Assembly (NCBI GenBank): GCA_038212215.1
Contig: JBBQUT010000008.1
Span: forward strand, 94,365-158,364
From: JALZAI01 sp038212215
Lineage (GTDB): Bacteria > Actinomycetota > Actinomycetes > Mycobacteriales > Jatrophihabitantaceae
DNA: 64,000 bases
Direction of reading: 5' to 3'
A model generated the notes under the pieces. The model did no database searches. It saw only the letters and a program-made list of their open reading frames with translations, and was not told the origin of the DNA. How positions within the stretch are numbered: position 1 is the stretch's first letter; every line of letters begins with the position of its first letter. A program made the position numbers and the translations under genes. This document shows, piece by piece, positions 49,908-59,231 of this stretch.

Positions 49908-51527
49908 TCACCCGAATCGGAACAGCTGTGTCTCCAGCCGCTCCAAGGCGTCCATGAGCCCACGGCGGAGCCGCTCGGCGTCCGTCCCGGCGACGGCGCC
50001 ATCGAGGTCGTTCGGTTCGAGGCTTGTCAGGTGTAGGAACACCTCGCGGAACCGCGCCATGTCGCTGCCCTCAGGCCACTGACCTTCGGGCACCCACCGT
50101 CCCGGTCCGCGCTCCTCGCCCCGGCGCGCATCGGCCACCTGGTGGGCGATCGGGTTGTGCATCGTGAGCAGCAACATGCCGGCGACGGCCCCGGCGTCCC
50201 AGCTCGCTCTCGTGATCTCCCGCCAGGCCCGCTCGGGGTCGCCTGACCTCGCGGCGATCCCCTTGAGGTCGGAGCGCGTCAACTGCAGCGCGTACTCCAT
50301 TGCCGCCCACAGGTCGCCGGTCGGCATGGCCTTCCTTCGCTCCGCCTGCGGCCCGCCGCCGGCGCCGAACCGTGCGCACGCGGCCAAGTAACCGGCAAGC
50401 AGCGCATCCGCGACGGCGCGGACGGTGGAATCCGGCGGGACGAAGCGCGCGTCGTGTAGCCCGACCCCGTCCGCCCCGACAAAGATCATCAACGACGGGA
50501 CGGTTCGGCAATAGTATGAAAAGTCGTCGGCACCGAAGGAGCGAAAGTCGGACACTGTCGCGTATCCGGCCGCCGCGAGCAGATCCGTCACCCTGGCGGC
50601 CAGATCCCGATCGTTGACAAGGGCCGGCTCGCCGTCAACCACGCGCACGGCCACGGTGCAGCCGTGGGCGAGGGCGGTGTGCGTAGCGATCTCGGTCAGC
50701 GCGGTCGCCATCCTGGGGCGGTCCTCATCACGCATCAAACGCAGCGTGCCGCGCGCCCGCGCCTGCCCCGCGACGACATTGGTAGCGGAGCCCGCCTGAA
50801 CCTCGGTGACGATGCATACCGCCCCGGCCACAGGGTCGACGCGCCGCGCCGCGATTTGCTGCAGGTTGACGACGATCGCCGCAAGCGCGAGCACCGGATC
50901 GGCGACAGTGTGCGGATACCCCACGTGGCCGCCACGTCCGGTCACCAGAAGCTCGAATTCATCGACAGAGGCGTTGACCAGACCGAGTGTGATCGCTGCG
51001 GTCCCGGCCGGCAGCCGAGGCTGCACGTGCGCTCCGACGACAGCGCGGACACCGAGCGCTGCAAGCACACCCGACGCGACGACGTCGCGGGCGCCCGAGG
51101 GTGCGCCCTCCTCGCGCGGCTGCAGCAGGGCGGTCACCGGAACGGGCGCGTCGCTACGGGCTATCGCGCGCGCCACAGCCACGAGCGCGGCAAGATGCAC
51201 ATCGTGCCCGCAGGCGTGCATGTGCGACCCGCTCGCGCGCCACGCCACATCGCTGAGTTCCACGATCGGCAACGCGTCGAGTTCGGCGCGCAGCGCGACA
51301 CTGGCCGTGTTGGGTTCGCGGTTACCGAACAACACTGCGCGACCGGTGCCCGCGGTCACGACGCCAGGGCCGGCCCCGAGCGCGTTCACCACGGCTTCGG
51401 CGGTGTCCCCCTCGTAGCCGGACGGGCGCGGGTCGGCGTGCAGTCGATGCCGCAGCGCAATCGCTGCGGGCAGCTCAAGTTCAATGGCGTCGCGCAGTCG
51501 CTCCGCGAGTTGGTCGGGGATGTTCAC
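49908..51527 (-). CDS. M20D aminoacylase/amidohydrolase with an extra C-terminal domain
   Basis: The first about 395 residues are an M20D enzyme (hippurate/indole-acetyl-amino-acid hydrolase-like): LRHRLHADPRPSGYEGDTAE, MHACGHDVHLAALV, LQPREEGAPSGARDVV, and later SFGADDFSYYCRTVPSLM with FVGADGVGLHDARFVPPD. After that about 140 residues (PTGDLWAAMEYALQLTRSDL through LERLETQLFRFG) are not part of a normal M20D protein, whose end lies near residue 395. The added part is helical, with TMHNPIAHQVADARRG and WVPEGQWPEGSDMARFREVF. GTG 51527 or 51545 is the start. It lies 39 bases downstream of the amidohydrolase gene on the same strand. Confidence 0.85.
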   Translation of the reverse strand: MNIPDQLAERLRDAIELELPAAIALRHRLHADPRPSGYEGDTAEAVVNALGAGPGVVTAGTGRAVLFGNREPNTASVALRAELDALPIVELSDVAWRASGSHMHACGHDVHLAALVAVARAIARSDAPVPVTALLQPREEGAPSGARDVVASGVLAALGVRAVVGAHVQPRLPAGTAAITLGLVNASVDEFELLVTGRGGHVGYPHTVADPVLALAAIVVNLQQIAARRVDPVAGAVCIVTEVQAGSATNVVAGQARARGTLRLMRDEDRPRMATALTEIATHTALAHGCTVAVRVVDGEPALVNDRDLAARVTDLLAAAGYATVSDFRSFGADDFSYYCRTVPSLMIFVGADGVGLHDARFVPPDSTVRAVADALLAGYLAACARFGAGGGPQAERRKAMPTGDLWAAMEYALQLTRSDLKGIAARSGDPERAWREITRASWDAGAVAGMLLLTMHNPIAHQVADARRGEERGPGRWVPEGQWPEGSDMARFREVFLHLTSLEPNDLDGAVAGTDAERLRRGLMDALERLETQLFRFG

Positions 51528-51566
51528 TGGCAACCCCGATCGCACCGGTTCGCTCGCAAGCTTCGC

Positions 51567-52673
51567 TCACTCCTCGCCGAGGCGGTAGGCGCGTCGCGCA
51601 TTGCCTGCGCAGATCATCGCCGCGATGCGCTCGGCGTCCGCGGCGGACCAGCATTCCCGCGCGAGGCCGTCGTCGAGAAAACCCGTCAACGCCCGCCGGA
51701 ACAACCGTGTGCTCACCGCGTATAGCTCGGCCAGGCCGAAGGCGTCACTGGAGAACAGCACCGAGCCGAACGGTGCCAGCTCGAGAAGTTCGGCCAGCAA
51801 TACTGAGGCGCGGCTGCCGACGTTGTGCAGCGCCAAACCGACGTCGACGAAGACATGGTCGAACACCTGCGCCAAATAGCCGGCCGAACGGTGGAACGGA
51901 TAGTTGTGCAGCAGCATCACCGGCACGCCGAGACCGGCGGTCGCGCGCAGCAGCGGCGTCAGCAACAGCGGATCGCAGCGCTCCAGGTTTACGTCCGAGT
52001 CGCCGTAACCGACATGAAACTGCAGCGGCAGACCGATGTCGATCGCCGTCCAGATAAGGAATCGAGTCAACGTGCGGTCGGCCAGCCGGACGGTGCTTGC
52101 GGTTGCAGCCGCGGCCGCCACCTCCGCCGCCGAGGGGCGGGACGGATCGAGATCGAGACCCACGCGGTATGCGGCAACAGACTTGAAGCCGACAGCCGTA
52201 CCCGCGCGGGCATGCAACTCGGCGCGCACCTGGTCAGCGAAATCCACGGGCCCGGCCGAGGCCAGAACTTGCTCCGCGACCGTCTCGAGGCGAACGATCT
52301 CATGTGCGGACGCTCCGGTATAGCTCGCGAGCTCTGCCGGCGCAGTGAGGGCATCGGGCAGAAACCCAGTGTCCACTACGAAGTCTGCGATGCCTGCGTT
52401 GCCGAACATACGACGAGCCACCTCGTCGGCGCCCAGCTCAGCGCGTCGCGCGAGATAGTCGTCGGCGGGTGCGAATGGCGCCAGGTCCAACAATCCGGAG
52501 CACTCCGCGCGAACAGCCATGCCGACCTGCGTGTCGAACAGCGACCCGTGCAGCGGGCCGGGGCCGTCCGCCTCGGTGAGGAACGCCTCGAACCGTTGAC
52601 GATCAAGCGTTTCCCGCACAATCCCGTGACAGTGGTGATCGACCAGTGCGACTGCGTCAAGGATTGAACTCAC
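51567..52673 (-). CDS. Amidohydrolase-2 family metal-dependent hydrolase (FluG/glutamine-synthetase-linked type)
   Basis: The 368-aa TIM-barrel protein begins near VALVDHHCHG (metal-site HxH) and has LPLQFHVGYGDSDVNLERCD (His), VPVMLLHNYPFHRSAGYLAQ, and SVLFSSDAFGLAELYAVSTR (Asp). This belongs to the amidohydrolase group that in fungi is fused to a glutamine-synthetase domain in FluG and in bacteria sits beside such genes. GTG 52673 overlaps the APC permease stop as GTGA. A GS-like ligase is encoded divergently just past the permease. The substrate is probably a gamma-glutamyl amide or similar compound, by inference. Confidence 0.86.
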   Translation of the reverse strand: MSSILDAVALVDHHCHGIVRETLDRQRFEAFLTEADGPGPLHGSLFDTQVGMAVRAECSGLLDLAPFAPADDYLARRAELGADEVARRMFGNAGIADFVVDTGFLPDALTAPAELASYTGASAHEIVRLETVAEQVLASAGPVDFADQVRAELHARAGTAVGFKSVAAYRVGLDLDPSRPSAAEVAAAAATASTVRLADRTLTRFLIWTAIDIGLPLQFHVGYGDSDVNLERCDPLLLTPLLRATAGLGVPVMLLHNYPFHRSAGYLAQVFDHVFVDVGLALHNVGSRASVLLAELLELAPFGSVLFSSDAFGLAELYAVSTRLFRRALTGFLDDGLARECWSAADAERIAAMICAGNARRAYRLGEE

Positions 52674-54172
52674 CGCGTTAGCTTGTCCGCCCGCTCGGTG
52701 GCGAAACCCTCCTCGGCTGCAAGGCTCGCGCCGAGGCGTGCGGCCGCGCCGCCGGCGAGCAGCACGACGAGCGTGCACAGCGCGATCCAGCCGGCCCCCA
52801 CGATCGGGAACCAATGTGGGGGCCCGGACTTCGGATAAGGAATGACATTGCGATAGATCGTGTAGCCCAACAGCGCGAGTGCGGCGACGGGGATGACGAC
52901 CTGCCACATCGGTACGGCCATGCGCCGCTGCACGAACAGCAATCTGATTGCGCCAATGGTCGCGAGAACGTAGGCCACCAGAAGGATCAGCGTTCCGATG
53001 GTGCCGGACCAGGCGAACACGTCGGCGGCCTTTGCGCCGAACCCATTGGCACAGATCACCGTGATCGCCGCCATCAATACGGCTACCACGAGTGCTGCAC
53101 GGGCAGGTGTTCCTTGCCGGGTAACCATCGACATGCCGCGGGTGCCGACGAGATCCCGATTCATCGCGAACAACAACCGCGAGGCGCCGACCATGCATGC
53201 CAGGCAACAACCGAATGCGCTGATGGCCGCGCCCAGGCTGACGAGATCGCCGACCCACGAACCGATGTAGGAGCTACCGAGGTCGCCGAGTAACGATCCC
53301 GACGAGCTGAAGGCAGCGACGCCTTTCGCGTCGGCCCCGAAGCCCATCATCTCGATCGCCGTGACAACAGTGAAGTAGACACCACCAAAGATGGCGGTGC
53401 CGAGAATCGCGCGCGGGATGTCACGGCGCGGGTGCGACGTCTCCTCCCCAAGCGTCGCGGCCGCTTCAAAACCGGCGAAGGACAGGAACCCGAAAACGAT
53501 GCCGAGGAACAGCGTCGAGCTGCTCGTGCCGTGCGGGACGCTAAACACGCTGAGCGTGAAGTGTTGCGCGCCGTTGTGCGGTGCCGACTTTCCGACGACA
53601 CGGACCAATACCACTGCGCAAACGACGAGAATCAGCGCGACCGTGGCCCCTTCGATCGCAAGAAGTGTCGACGTGCCGCGACGGGCCGGGACCACGGTCA
53701 GCCACAGGGCGCCGACGAGCGCGAGGGCACCGACCAGGAACGGCGCCCAGTCCGGCGGCGCGTTCCACAGCCCGGTCTTGTCAAGGAAGTCTGTGCCGAG
53801 GATGCCCGTCGCAGTCGAGGTGACGACGCCGTAGAAGGTATAAGTCGCGAACAGCGCGAGGCCCGAAACGGCGCCGGTTCGCGGGCCAAGGGTCAGACCG
53901 ACGAACGCGTACACCGAGCCCGAGTGTTGGTAGTACTGGCACAACCGTACGAAGCCGTAGGACACCAGCAGCACGCCCAGGGCTGCCAGGAAGAACGCCA
54001 TCGGCACCGCGCGTCCGACCAGTCCGGCGGTGGGTTGCGGATTCAGGTTCGCGGCCATGCTGGGTGCCATCAACGCGATCGAAAGCCCGACCGCCTGCCA
54101 CACCGAAAGATTGGGTCGCAACGAGCGCTGTTGGGTCGGACTACTCGTGTTGCCCATATCGATTGCCGGCAT
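52670..54172 (-). CDS. APC-superfamily amino acid permease
   Basis: The 500-aa membrane protein has about 12-14 predicted helices, with the APC features SVWQAVGLSIALMAPSMAAN, FLSFAGFEAAATLGEETSHP and PRRDIPRAILGT. ATG 54172 has an excellent GGAGG eight bases upstream; the longer frame upstream is not used. It likely imports an amino acid, polyamine or amide that the coupled amidohydrolase and the divergent GS-like protein handle. Two membrane-protein partner genes are not needed for this family. Confidence 0.92.
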   Translation of the reverse strand: MPAIDMGNTSSPTQQRSLRPNLSVWQAVGLSIALMAPSMAANLNPQPTAGLVGRAVPMAFFLAALGVLLVSYGFVRLCQYYQHSGSVYAFVGLTLGPRTGAVSGLALFATYTFYGVVTSTATGILGTDFLDKTGLWNAPPDWAPFLVGALALVGALWLTVVPARRGTSTLLAIEGATVALILVVCAVVLVRVVGKSAPHNGAQHFTLSVFSVPHGTSSSTLFLGIVFGFLSFAGFEAAATLGEETSHPRRDIPRAILGTAIFGGVYFTVVTAIEMMGFGADAKGVAAFSSSGSLLGDLGSSYIGSWVGDLVSLGAAISAFGCCLACMVGASRLLFAMNRDLVGTRGMSMVTRQGTPARAALVVAVLMAAITVICANGFGAKAADVFAWSGTIGTLILLVAYVLATIGAIRLLFVQRRMAVPMWQVVIPVAALALLGYTIYRNVIPYPKSGPPHWFPIVGAGWIALCTLVVLLAGGAAARLGASLAAEEGFATERADKLTR

Positions 54173-54332
54173 CTCGTCCTCCAGAGTGGAGAGCTGTCCT
54201 TTGCTGACAGCAGTGTGCCTGGTATGAATCACAAAGAAAAGCGCTTCGACGATCTGTAACAGACGTTTCACGGCGCGAGATGTGGCGAAGCTGGTGCAAT
54301 GCCTCGCCCACGGCTCGACGACAGGAGTTCCG

Positions 54333-55703
54333 GTGGACGAAAGCGACCGCGAACGTCAGGCCGAAGTCGCCGGCCAGGCCCGCGCCGAACTGGAAGCTCG
54401 GGGAGTCGTCGGCGTCGCGGCCACCTGGGTCGATAACAGCGGCGTGACGCGGGTCAAAGCAGTCCCCCTGCGGCGTCTGGAGTCGGCCGCAGCCTGGGGT
54501 ATCGGCGCGTCGCCGGTCTTCGACGCGTTCCTGCCTGACGACTCGATCGTCAGCGGGCGGCACGCCGGCGGTCCGGTGGGTGACCTGCGACTGCATCCGG
54601 ATCTGTCCCGGCTGACGGTGCTGGACGGGCAACCGGGCTGGGCGTGGGCGCCCGCCGTCCGCTATCGGCAGGACGGCACGGTGCACCCGCAGGATCAGCG
54701 CAGCATTGCCCGAACTGCAGCCGATGCCCTGGCCGATTCCGGTTACCAGGCGCTGATGGCGTTCGAGATCGAGTGGGCGCTTTCCACGACCCAGCCTGAC
54801 TTCACCCCGGCAGCTGTCGGCCCCGCGTACGGGTACACGCGCATGATCGAGCAATCGGATTACCTGCGCGACCTGCTCGTCGCACTGGATCGGCAGGGTG
54901 TTTCTGTCGAGCAGATCCATCCCGAATACGGAAGCGGTCAGTTCGAACTGTCCGTAGCAGCCGAGGATCCGGTCGGCTCTGCCGACACGTTCGTGCTGGT
55001 ACGGGAGACGATTCGTGCAATCAGTTTCCGGCACGGGCTGTACGCATCTTTCTCACCGAAGGTGCTTGCCGACGGCGTCGGCAACGGCGGCCACGTGCAC
55101 ATCTCGCTGTGGCGCGACGGCGCCAATATTTTCACCGGTGGTACAGGGCGCTACGCGATGACCGGGGAGGCTGAGGCGTTCACGGCCGGCGTGCAGGTTC
55201 GCCTGCCGGCGTTACTGGCCGTCGGCGCGCCGTCACCGGCGAGTTACCTGCGGCTGATCCCGAGCCACTGGGCAGGTGCGTTCCAGGTATGGGGTCTGGA
55301 GAATCGTGAGGCGGCGCTGCGGTTGGTCACCGGGTCCCCGGGCAATCCCGGTGCCGCCAATCTCGAGGTGAAGGCATTTGATCAGGCCGCCAATCCGTAT
55401 CTCGTCGTCGCCGCGTTGCTGTCCACCGGACTTGCGGGAATCTCGGCGGCGACACCCCTGCCGGATCCGGTCAACGTCGACCCGGAATCCCTTTCCAGCG
55501 ACCAGCGCGAGCGACTCGGCATCCGCGCCCTCCCGCACACCTTGCAAGAGGCGACCGACGCCTTCGAACGCGACGAGATCCTCGCTGCCTGTTTCGGCGC
55601 CGAACTCGCCGCCACCGTCGTTGATCTGCGCCGCGCCGAGTCCGCGCGATTCGCCGAGCTTTCGGCGCAGGACATCGTCGCCGCGGCCCGCTGGAAGTAC
55701 TGA
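54333..55703 (+). CDS. Glutamine-synthetase-family ligase (gamma-glutamyl-amine type)
   Basis: The 456-aa product has the GS fold but not the assimilatory type. Visible are FEIEWALS (metal Glu), QIHPEYGSGQFELSVAAEDP, NGGHVHISLW (ATP/metal His), SYLRLIPSHWAGAFQVWGLE with arginines for the gamma-phosphate, and NLEVKAFDQAANPYLVVAAL. Related enzymes join glutamate to polyamines, ethanolamine or other amines for breakdown. Start GTG 54333 follows AGGAG. It is divergent from the APC permease, whose operon contains the amidohydrolase, so they share a promoter region of about 160 bases. Confidence 0.9.
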   Translation: MDESDRERQAEVAGQARAELEARGVVGVAATWVDNSGVTRVKAVPLRRLESAAAWGIGASPVFDAFLPDDSIVSGRHAGGPVGDLRLHPDLSRLTVLDGQPGWAWAPAVRYRQDGTVHPQDQRSIARTAADALADSGYQALMAFEIEWALSTTQPDFTPAAVGPAYGYTRMIEQSDYLRDLLVALDRQGVSVEQIHPEYGSGQFELSVAAEDPVGSADTFVLVRETIRAISFRHGLYASFSPKVLADGVGNGGHVHISLWRDGANIFTGGTGRYAMTGEAEAFTAGVQVRLPALLAVGAPSPASYLRLIPSHWAGAFQVWGLENREAALRLVTGSPGNPGAANLEVKAFDQAANPYLVVAALLSTGLAGISAATPLPDPVNVDPESLSSDQRERLGIRALPHTLQEATDAFERDEILAACFGAELAATVVDLRRAESARFAELSAQDIVAAARWKY

Positions 55704-55707
55704 TCGG

Positions 55708-56601
55708 GTGGCAGCGCCGGGTCGACCGCGGCGCGCATCGTCACGTCCGCAAAAGACGCTGGCGGAACTGCTGCGAGCGCGACGAGCCGAGCTGACACCG
55801 GCCGAACTGCGGGTGGCCCAGACGTTGCTGAGCGACTACCCGTCGGCCGGGTTGCAGCCGGTCGCCGGATTGGCGAAGGCCGCCGGTGTGAGCGGCCCGA
55901 CCGTCGTGCGGTTGGTCGCGAAGCTGGGATTCGCCGACTATGCCGAGCTACGGTCACGCCTGCGAGCGGAGTTGTCGGAGCGAACAGCCGGTCCGGTGCA
56001 GCGCTACCCCGACACCACGGCGCGCGGCGACGCGAGCCCCACCCTGCGTCGTTTCCAGCGCATCGTCGGCACCGCGGTCACCGCGAGCCTGCGCGGCATC
56101 GATGCCGTGGAATTCGACGCCGCCGTGGGCCTGTGTACCGATCTCCAACGCGGCGTGGTGCTGACGGGGGGTCGCGTGTCGACGGTGCACGCGCTGTATC
56201 TCGCACGATCACTGTCGCTGCTGCGCCCTGACGTCCGCTTCCTGGAGGCCGAGCGCGCCGCCAGGGCGGCTGCGCTGCTCGACCTGACTGCTGAGTCGGT
56301 GGTTGTCGTGTTCGACTACCGACGCTACGACGATGAGGTCGTCGAGTTCGGACGGGCGGCGGCTTCCGCGGGGGCGTCCGTCGTCCTTTTCACCGACACC
56401 TATCTCAGCCCGCTGGCCGCATCGGCGAGCGTGCTGTTGACCTCCTCGGTCGACGGGCCACCGCCGTTCATCACGCTCACCCCCGCACTGGCGATCGTAG
56501 AAGCGCTGGTGGCTGGCGTCGTTGAACGATTCGGCGCCCCGCTACGCCGTCGCCTGCAACGATTCGACGCCCTTAACGCGGATCTGTCCTCGAAACGCTA
56601 G
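55708..56601 (+). CDS. RpiR/MurR-type transcriptional regulator with SIS domain
   Basis: The 297-aa protein has an N-terminal RpiR helix-turn-helix (LTPAELRVAQTLLSDYPSAG then VAGLAKAAGVSGPTVVRLVA) and a C-terminal SIS domain (VVLTGGRVSTVHALYLARSL, VVVFDYRRYDDEVVEFGRAA), which in this family senses phosphosugars or related ligands. GTG 55708 starts five bases after the GS-like stop, so the two are in one operon and the regulator probably controls this amine/amino-acid locus. The convergent PfkB gene is the other possible target. Confidence 0.9.
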   Translation: MAAPGRPRRASSRPQKTLAELLRARRAELTPAELRVAQTLLSDYPSAGLQPVAGLAKAAGVSGPTVVRLVAKLGFADYAELRSRLRAELSERTAGPVQRYPDTTARGDASPTLRRFQRIVGTAVTASLRGIDAVEFDAAVGLCTDLQRGVVLTGGRVSTVHALYLARSLSLLRPDVRFLEAERAARAAALLDLTAESVVVVFDYRRYDDEVVEFGRAAASAGASVVLFTDTYLSPLAASASVLLTSSVDGPPPFITLTPALAIVEALVAGVVERFGAPLRRRLQRFDALNADLSSKR

Positions 56602-56664
56602 CGATCGTTGCGCTTCGTGCCGCAGTTCGGCGCTGCACAACGCCCCACGATCGAGGTTCAGCCG

Positions 56665-57609
56665 TCAACGGCCGAGGAACGCGTCGATCTCTGCCGACGT
56701 GGGCGATGTCGCCGGACCGCGCCGGGTCACTGCGAGTGCGGCAGCCGCGTTGGCACGCCGCACGGCCTGATGCAGAGGTTCCCCTCTAGAGAGTGCGGCG
56801 CACAGCACGCCGGTGTGCGCGTCGCCTGCGCCGTTCGTGTCGAGGGCTCGAGACGGGAAGCCGTCGACCAGATATGCCCCGCCAGCTTCTGCATCAGCGA
56901 CCCAGCAACCCGCCGGACCAACCCGCATCAGCACACTTGCCGCAACCAGGTCACGCAGCCGGAGCACGACTTCGGCGCGTTCGGTCGGAGCTTGCTCGGT
57001 TGAGGCGATGCGTTGCAGCAGCAGGGTCGCTTCGTGCTCGTTCATCGTCCAGATCTGGACACGTGGACCGATCGTCTCTAACACCAGAGTGGGAATCCTG
57101 GCGATCATCGGTGACGTGTCGAACACAATCGGCGTCTGACGCGAGAGCTCCGGTAGCCAGGCGAGTAGCGCGGCTCGACTCGCCGGATGGTGCAGCGTGT
57201 AGCCGGTGGCGTAAACGATGTCGCCGTCACGAATGCCGGCGGCGCGGTAGTGCTCAGGCGTCACGCTGACCTCGGCACCTGTTGCTGAAACGAACGTGCG
57301 CTCCCCGTCCGGCTCGACGAGCGCGACGCTGAAACCCGCGTCGTGCGAGTCGTTGCGGGGCGAGCGCACGACAACGCCCTCCGCCGCCAGACATTTCTTG
57401 ACCCCATCGGCAAACACGCCGGTGCCGAAGCCGCCGACGTAGACGACTTCGGCTCCATCGCGAGCCGCGGCGGCCATCATGTTGCAGCCGCCGCCGGGAG
57501 CGATCCGGTGACTACCTGCGAATACGTCGCCACCGCGTTGCGGCAACGTGTCGACGTACATCACGATGTCGGCGATGGCCTGTCCGGTGTGAATGATCCG
57601 GCGGTTCAT
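56665..57609 (-). CDS. PfkB family carbohydrate/nucleoside kinase
   Basis: The 314-aa kinase shows the N-terminal VDTLPQRGGDVFAGSHRIAP and GGGCNMMAAAARDGAEVVYV (substrate GG motif), TMNEHEA and the C-terminal DTNGAGDAHTGVLCAALSRG (anion hole and catalytic Asp). PfkB enzymes phosphorylate ribose, nucleosides, pseudouridine or other sugars. ATG 57609 is one base after the ADP-ribosylglycohydrolase stop, so the two form an operon; a sugar released by the hydrolase, such as a ribose derivative, would be a fitting substrate. That is inference. Confidence 0.92.
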   Translation of the reverse strand: MNRRIIHTGQAIADIVMYVDTLPQRGGDVFAGSHRIAPGGGCNMMAAAARDGAEVVYVGGFGTGVFADGVKKCLAAEGVVVRSPRNDSHDAGFSVALVEPDGERTFVSATGAEVSVTPEHYRAAGIRDGDIVYATGYTLHHPASRAALLAWLPELSRQTPIVFDTSPMIARIPTLVLETIGPRVQIWTMNEHEATLLLQRIASTEQAPTERAEVVLRLRDLVAASVLMRVGPAGCWVADAEAGGAYLVDGFPSRALDTNGAGDAHTGVLCAALSRGEPLHQAVRRANAAAALAVTRRGPATSPTSAEIDAFLGR

Positions 57610-57610
57610 A

Positions 57611-58621
57611 TCAATCCCGACCCCGCAGCGCGAGCAGCGCATCGACCAAGGGATCGAGCTCGAGTGCGGACGTGTGCACGACCTTAGCCAGTTCCTCGGA
57701 CGGCCACGCGTCCACGCCCAGGTGCGCGCCGAGCATCGCTGCAGCCATTGAAGCGATGGTGTCGGTGTCGCCGCCGATGGACGCCGCACACGTCAAGGCG
57801 GCGAGTGGCCTCTCCCGATATCGCTGCGTTATCAGCAATGCGGCAACCACGGACTCCTGCGTCTGCACCGAGGTTCCGACGACCCGTTCCAGGAAGTCGG
57901 CGAACTCCGCGTCGTTATGCCCGCGGGTGGTGGCCATGGCCCAACGTGTCCGGTCGGCTACCGCTCCCCCGGCGAACCAGTGACCACGTGTACGGGCGGT
58001 GTCGGCAAGCTCGAGGCCGAAGGCGATCGAGTCGTTGATAGCGAAAGCTTCAATTCCGGCCGAAACGACGCCCGCAACCGCCGCCGCGCCGGAAATCGCC
58101 AGCCCGGTGTTGTGGGTGACCTTGCTGACGCCGACGACGATGTCGAGCAGATTGGCGGCCGGCGCCGGCGGGTATGCGATCCCGACCGGCGCGATCCGCA
58201 TGGCTGCCCCGTTCGTGGCACCGGTGCGCCCGACGTCATCGATTTGGGCGCCTGCCGCATAGGCCTGGATCGCTACCCGGGTTGACGGGCCCAGTAGATC
58301 CAGCGAGCCCCGGTTGCGCATGGACTGTTCCCACTGCAGCAGTGCGTCGGCGAGCACCCGCGGCGGAATCCAGCCACCACCACGCACCAATTCTTGCGCG
58401 ACAAGCAGCGCCTGCGCGGTGTCGTCGGTGACCGAACCGGCAGGCCTGCCAGCTGCGATCGGCTGCACCCGCGCGGCGTCCACGAGCCTGTCGATGACAC
58501 CATATGTCTCGGCGATCTGCGTTCGGGACATGCTTTGTGTCGGCATGCCGAACGCGTCGCCCAGCGCCAAGCCGTAGAGCGCCCCACGAGCGCGCTGAAG
58601 CTGTCGGTCCGCAGCAGTCAC
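57611..58621 (-). CDS. ADP-ribosylglycohydrolase family protein
   Basis: The 336-aa protein has the features of the DraG/ARH fold: GALYGLALGDAFGMPTQ near the N-terminus, the metal-binding SVTDDTAQALLVAQELV (Thr-Asp-Asp), and the C-terminal SIGGDTDTIASMAAAMLGAH (Asp-Thr-Asp) that completes the di-metal site. Family members remove ADP-ribose from proteins or split O-glycosidic or N-glycosidic bonds of ribosyl compounds. GTG 58621 is the start. Tight linkage to a PfkB kinase suggests catabolism of a ribosylated small molecule rather than protein de-ADP-ribosylation, because no ADP-ribosyltransferase is nearby. Confidence 0.92.
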   Translation of the reverse strand: MTAADRQLQRARGALYGLALGDAFGMPTQSMSRTQIAETYGVIDRLVDAARVQPIAAGRPAGSVTDDTAQALLVAQELVRGGGWIPPRVLADALLQWEQSMRNRGSLDLLGPSTRVAIQAYAAGAQIDDVGRTGATNGAAMRIAPVGIAYPPAPAANLLDIVVGVSKVTHNTGLAISGAAAVAGVVSAGIEAFAINDSIAFGLELADTARTRGHWFAGGAVADRTRWAMATTRGHNDAEFADFLERVVGTSVQTQESVVAALLITQRYRERPLAALTCAASIGGDTDTIASMAAAMLGAHLGVDAWPSEELAKVVHTSALELDPLVDALLALRGRD

Positions 58622-58732
58622 AGCGCACGTCCGGGTGGCGGAGATGAAGTCACCTGAACACGGTCGTGCCTGCCACGCCCACGGTCAAGCTCCGAACCGC
58701 TTCGGCTGCAAACGCTGGTTAGGCTGCAATGT

Positions 58733-59170
58733 GTGTATCTCGAGGATTACCAACCAGGCTCAGTATTCTCCCTCGATCCGGTGTCCGTGCTCCGTGCCGA
58801 TGTCATCGACTTCGGGACGCGCTACGATCCGCAGCCGTTTCACGTCGACCCGGACGCGGCTGAACACGGTCCGTTCGGCGGCCTGATCGCGAGCGGTTGG
58901 CAGACGTGCGCGTTGACCATGCGGGCGCTTGTCGCCGGGTACTTCTCGCCGCTGTCCAGCCTCGGCTCGCCGGGCATCGACGAGATCCGCTGGTCCGCGC
59001 CCGTCCGACCTGGTGACGTCCTGAGCGTCAAGGTGACCGTCCTGGAGAGTCGACGCTCGAACAGCAAACCCGACCGCGGGATCATCCGAAGCCGCGTCGA
59101 AACCGTGAACCAATCGGGCGTACCGGTGTTGAGCATGACCGCGCTCAATCTCATTCGTGCCCGGCCCTGA
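58733..59170 (+). CDS. MaoC-like (R)-hydratase/dehydratase family protein
   Basis: The 145-aa hot-dog-fold protein has the hydratase region DFGTRYDPQPFHVDPDAAEH with Asp and His in the catalytic segment, then GGLIASGWQT and VRPGDVLSVKVTVLESRRSN. Such single-domain proteins act on enoyl-CoA substrates, though some have lost activity. GTG 58733 starts the gene; the 111-base gap to the divergent ADP-ribosylglycohydrolase gene must hold promoters for both. The larB gene follows after 61 bases and could be co-transcribed, without an obvious functional link. Confidence 0.9.
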   Translation: MYLEDYQPGSVFSLDPVSVLRADVIDFGTRYDPQPFHVDPDAAEHGPFGGLIASGWQTCALTMRALVAGYFSPLSSLGSPGIDEIRWSAPVRPGDVLSVKVTVLESRRSNSKPDRGIIRSRVETVNQSGVPVLSMTALNLIRARP

Positions 59171-59231
59171 ATCCGGTCGCCGAACTGGGCCAACCGCAAG
59201 CCGCAGCCGGCCGCCGTCTACCGTTTCCAGG

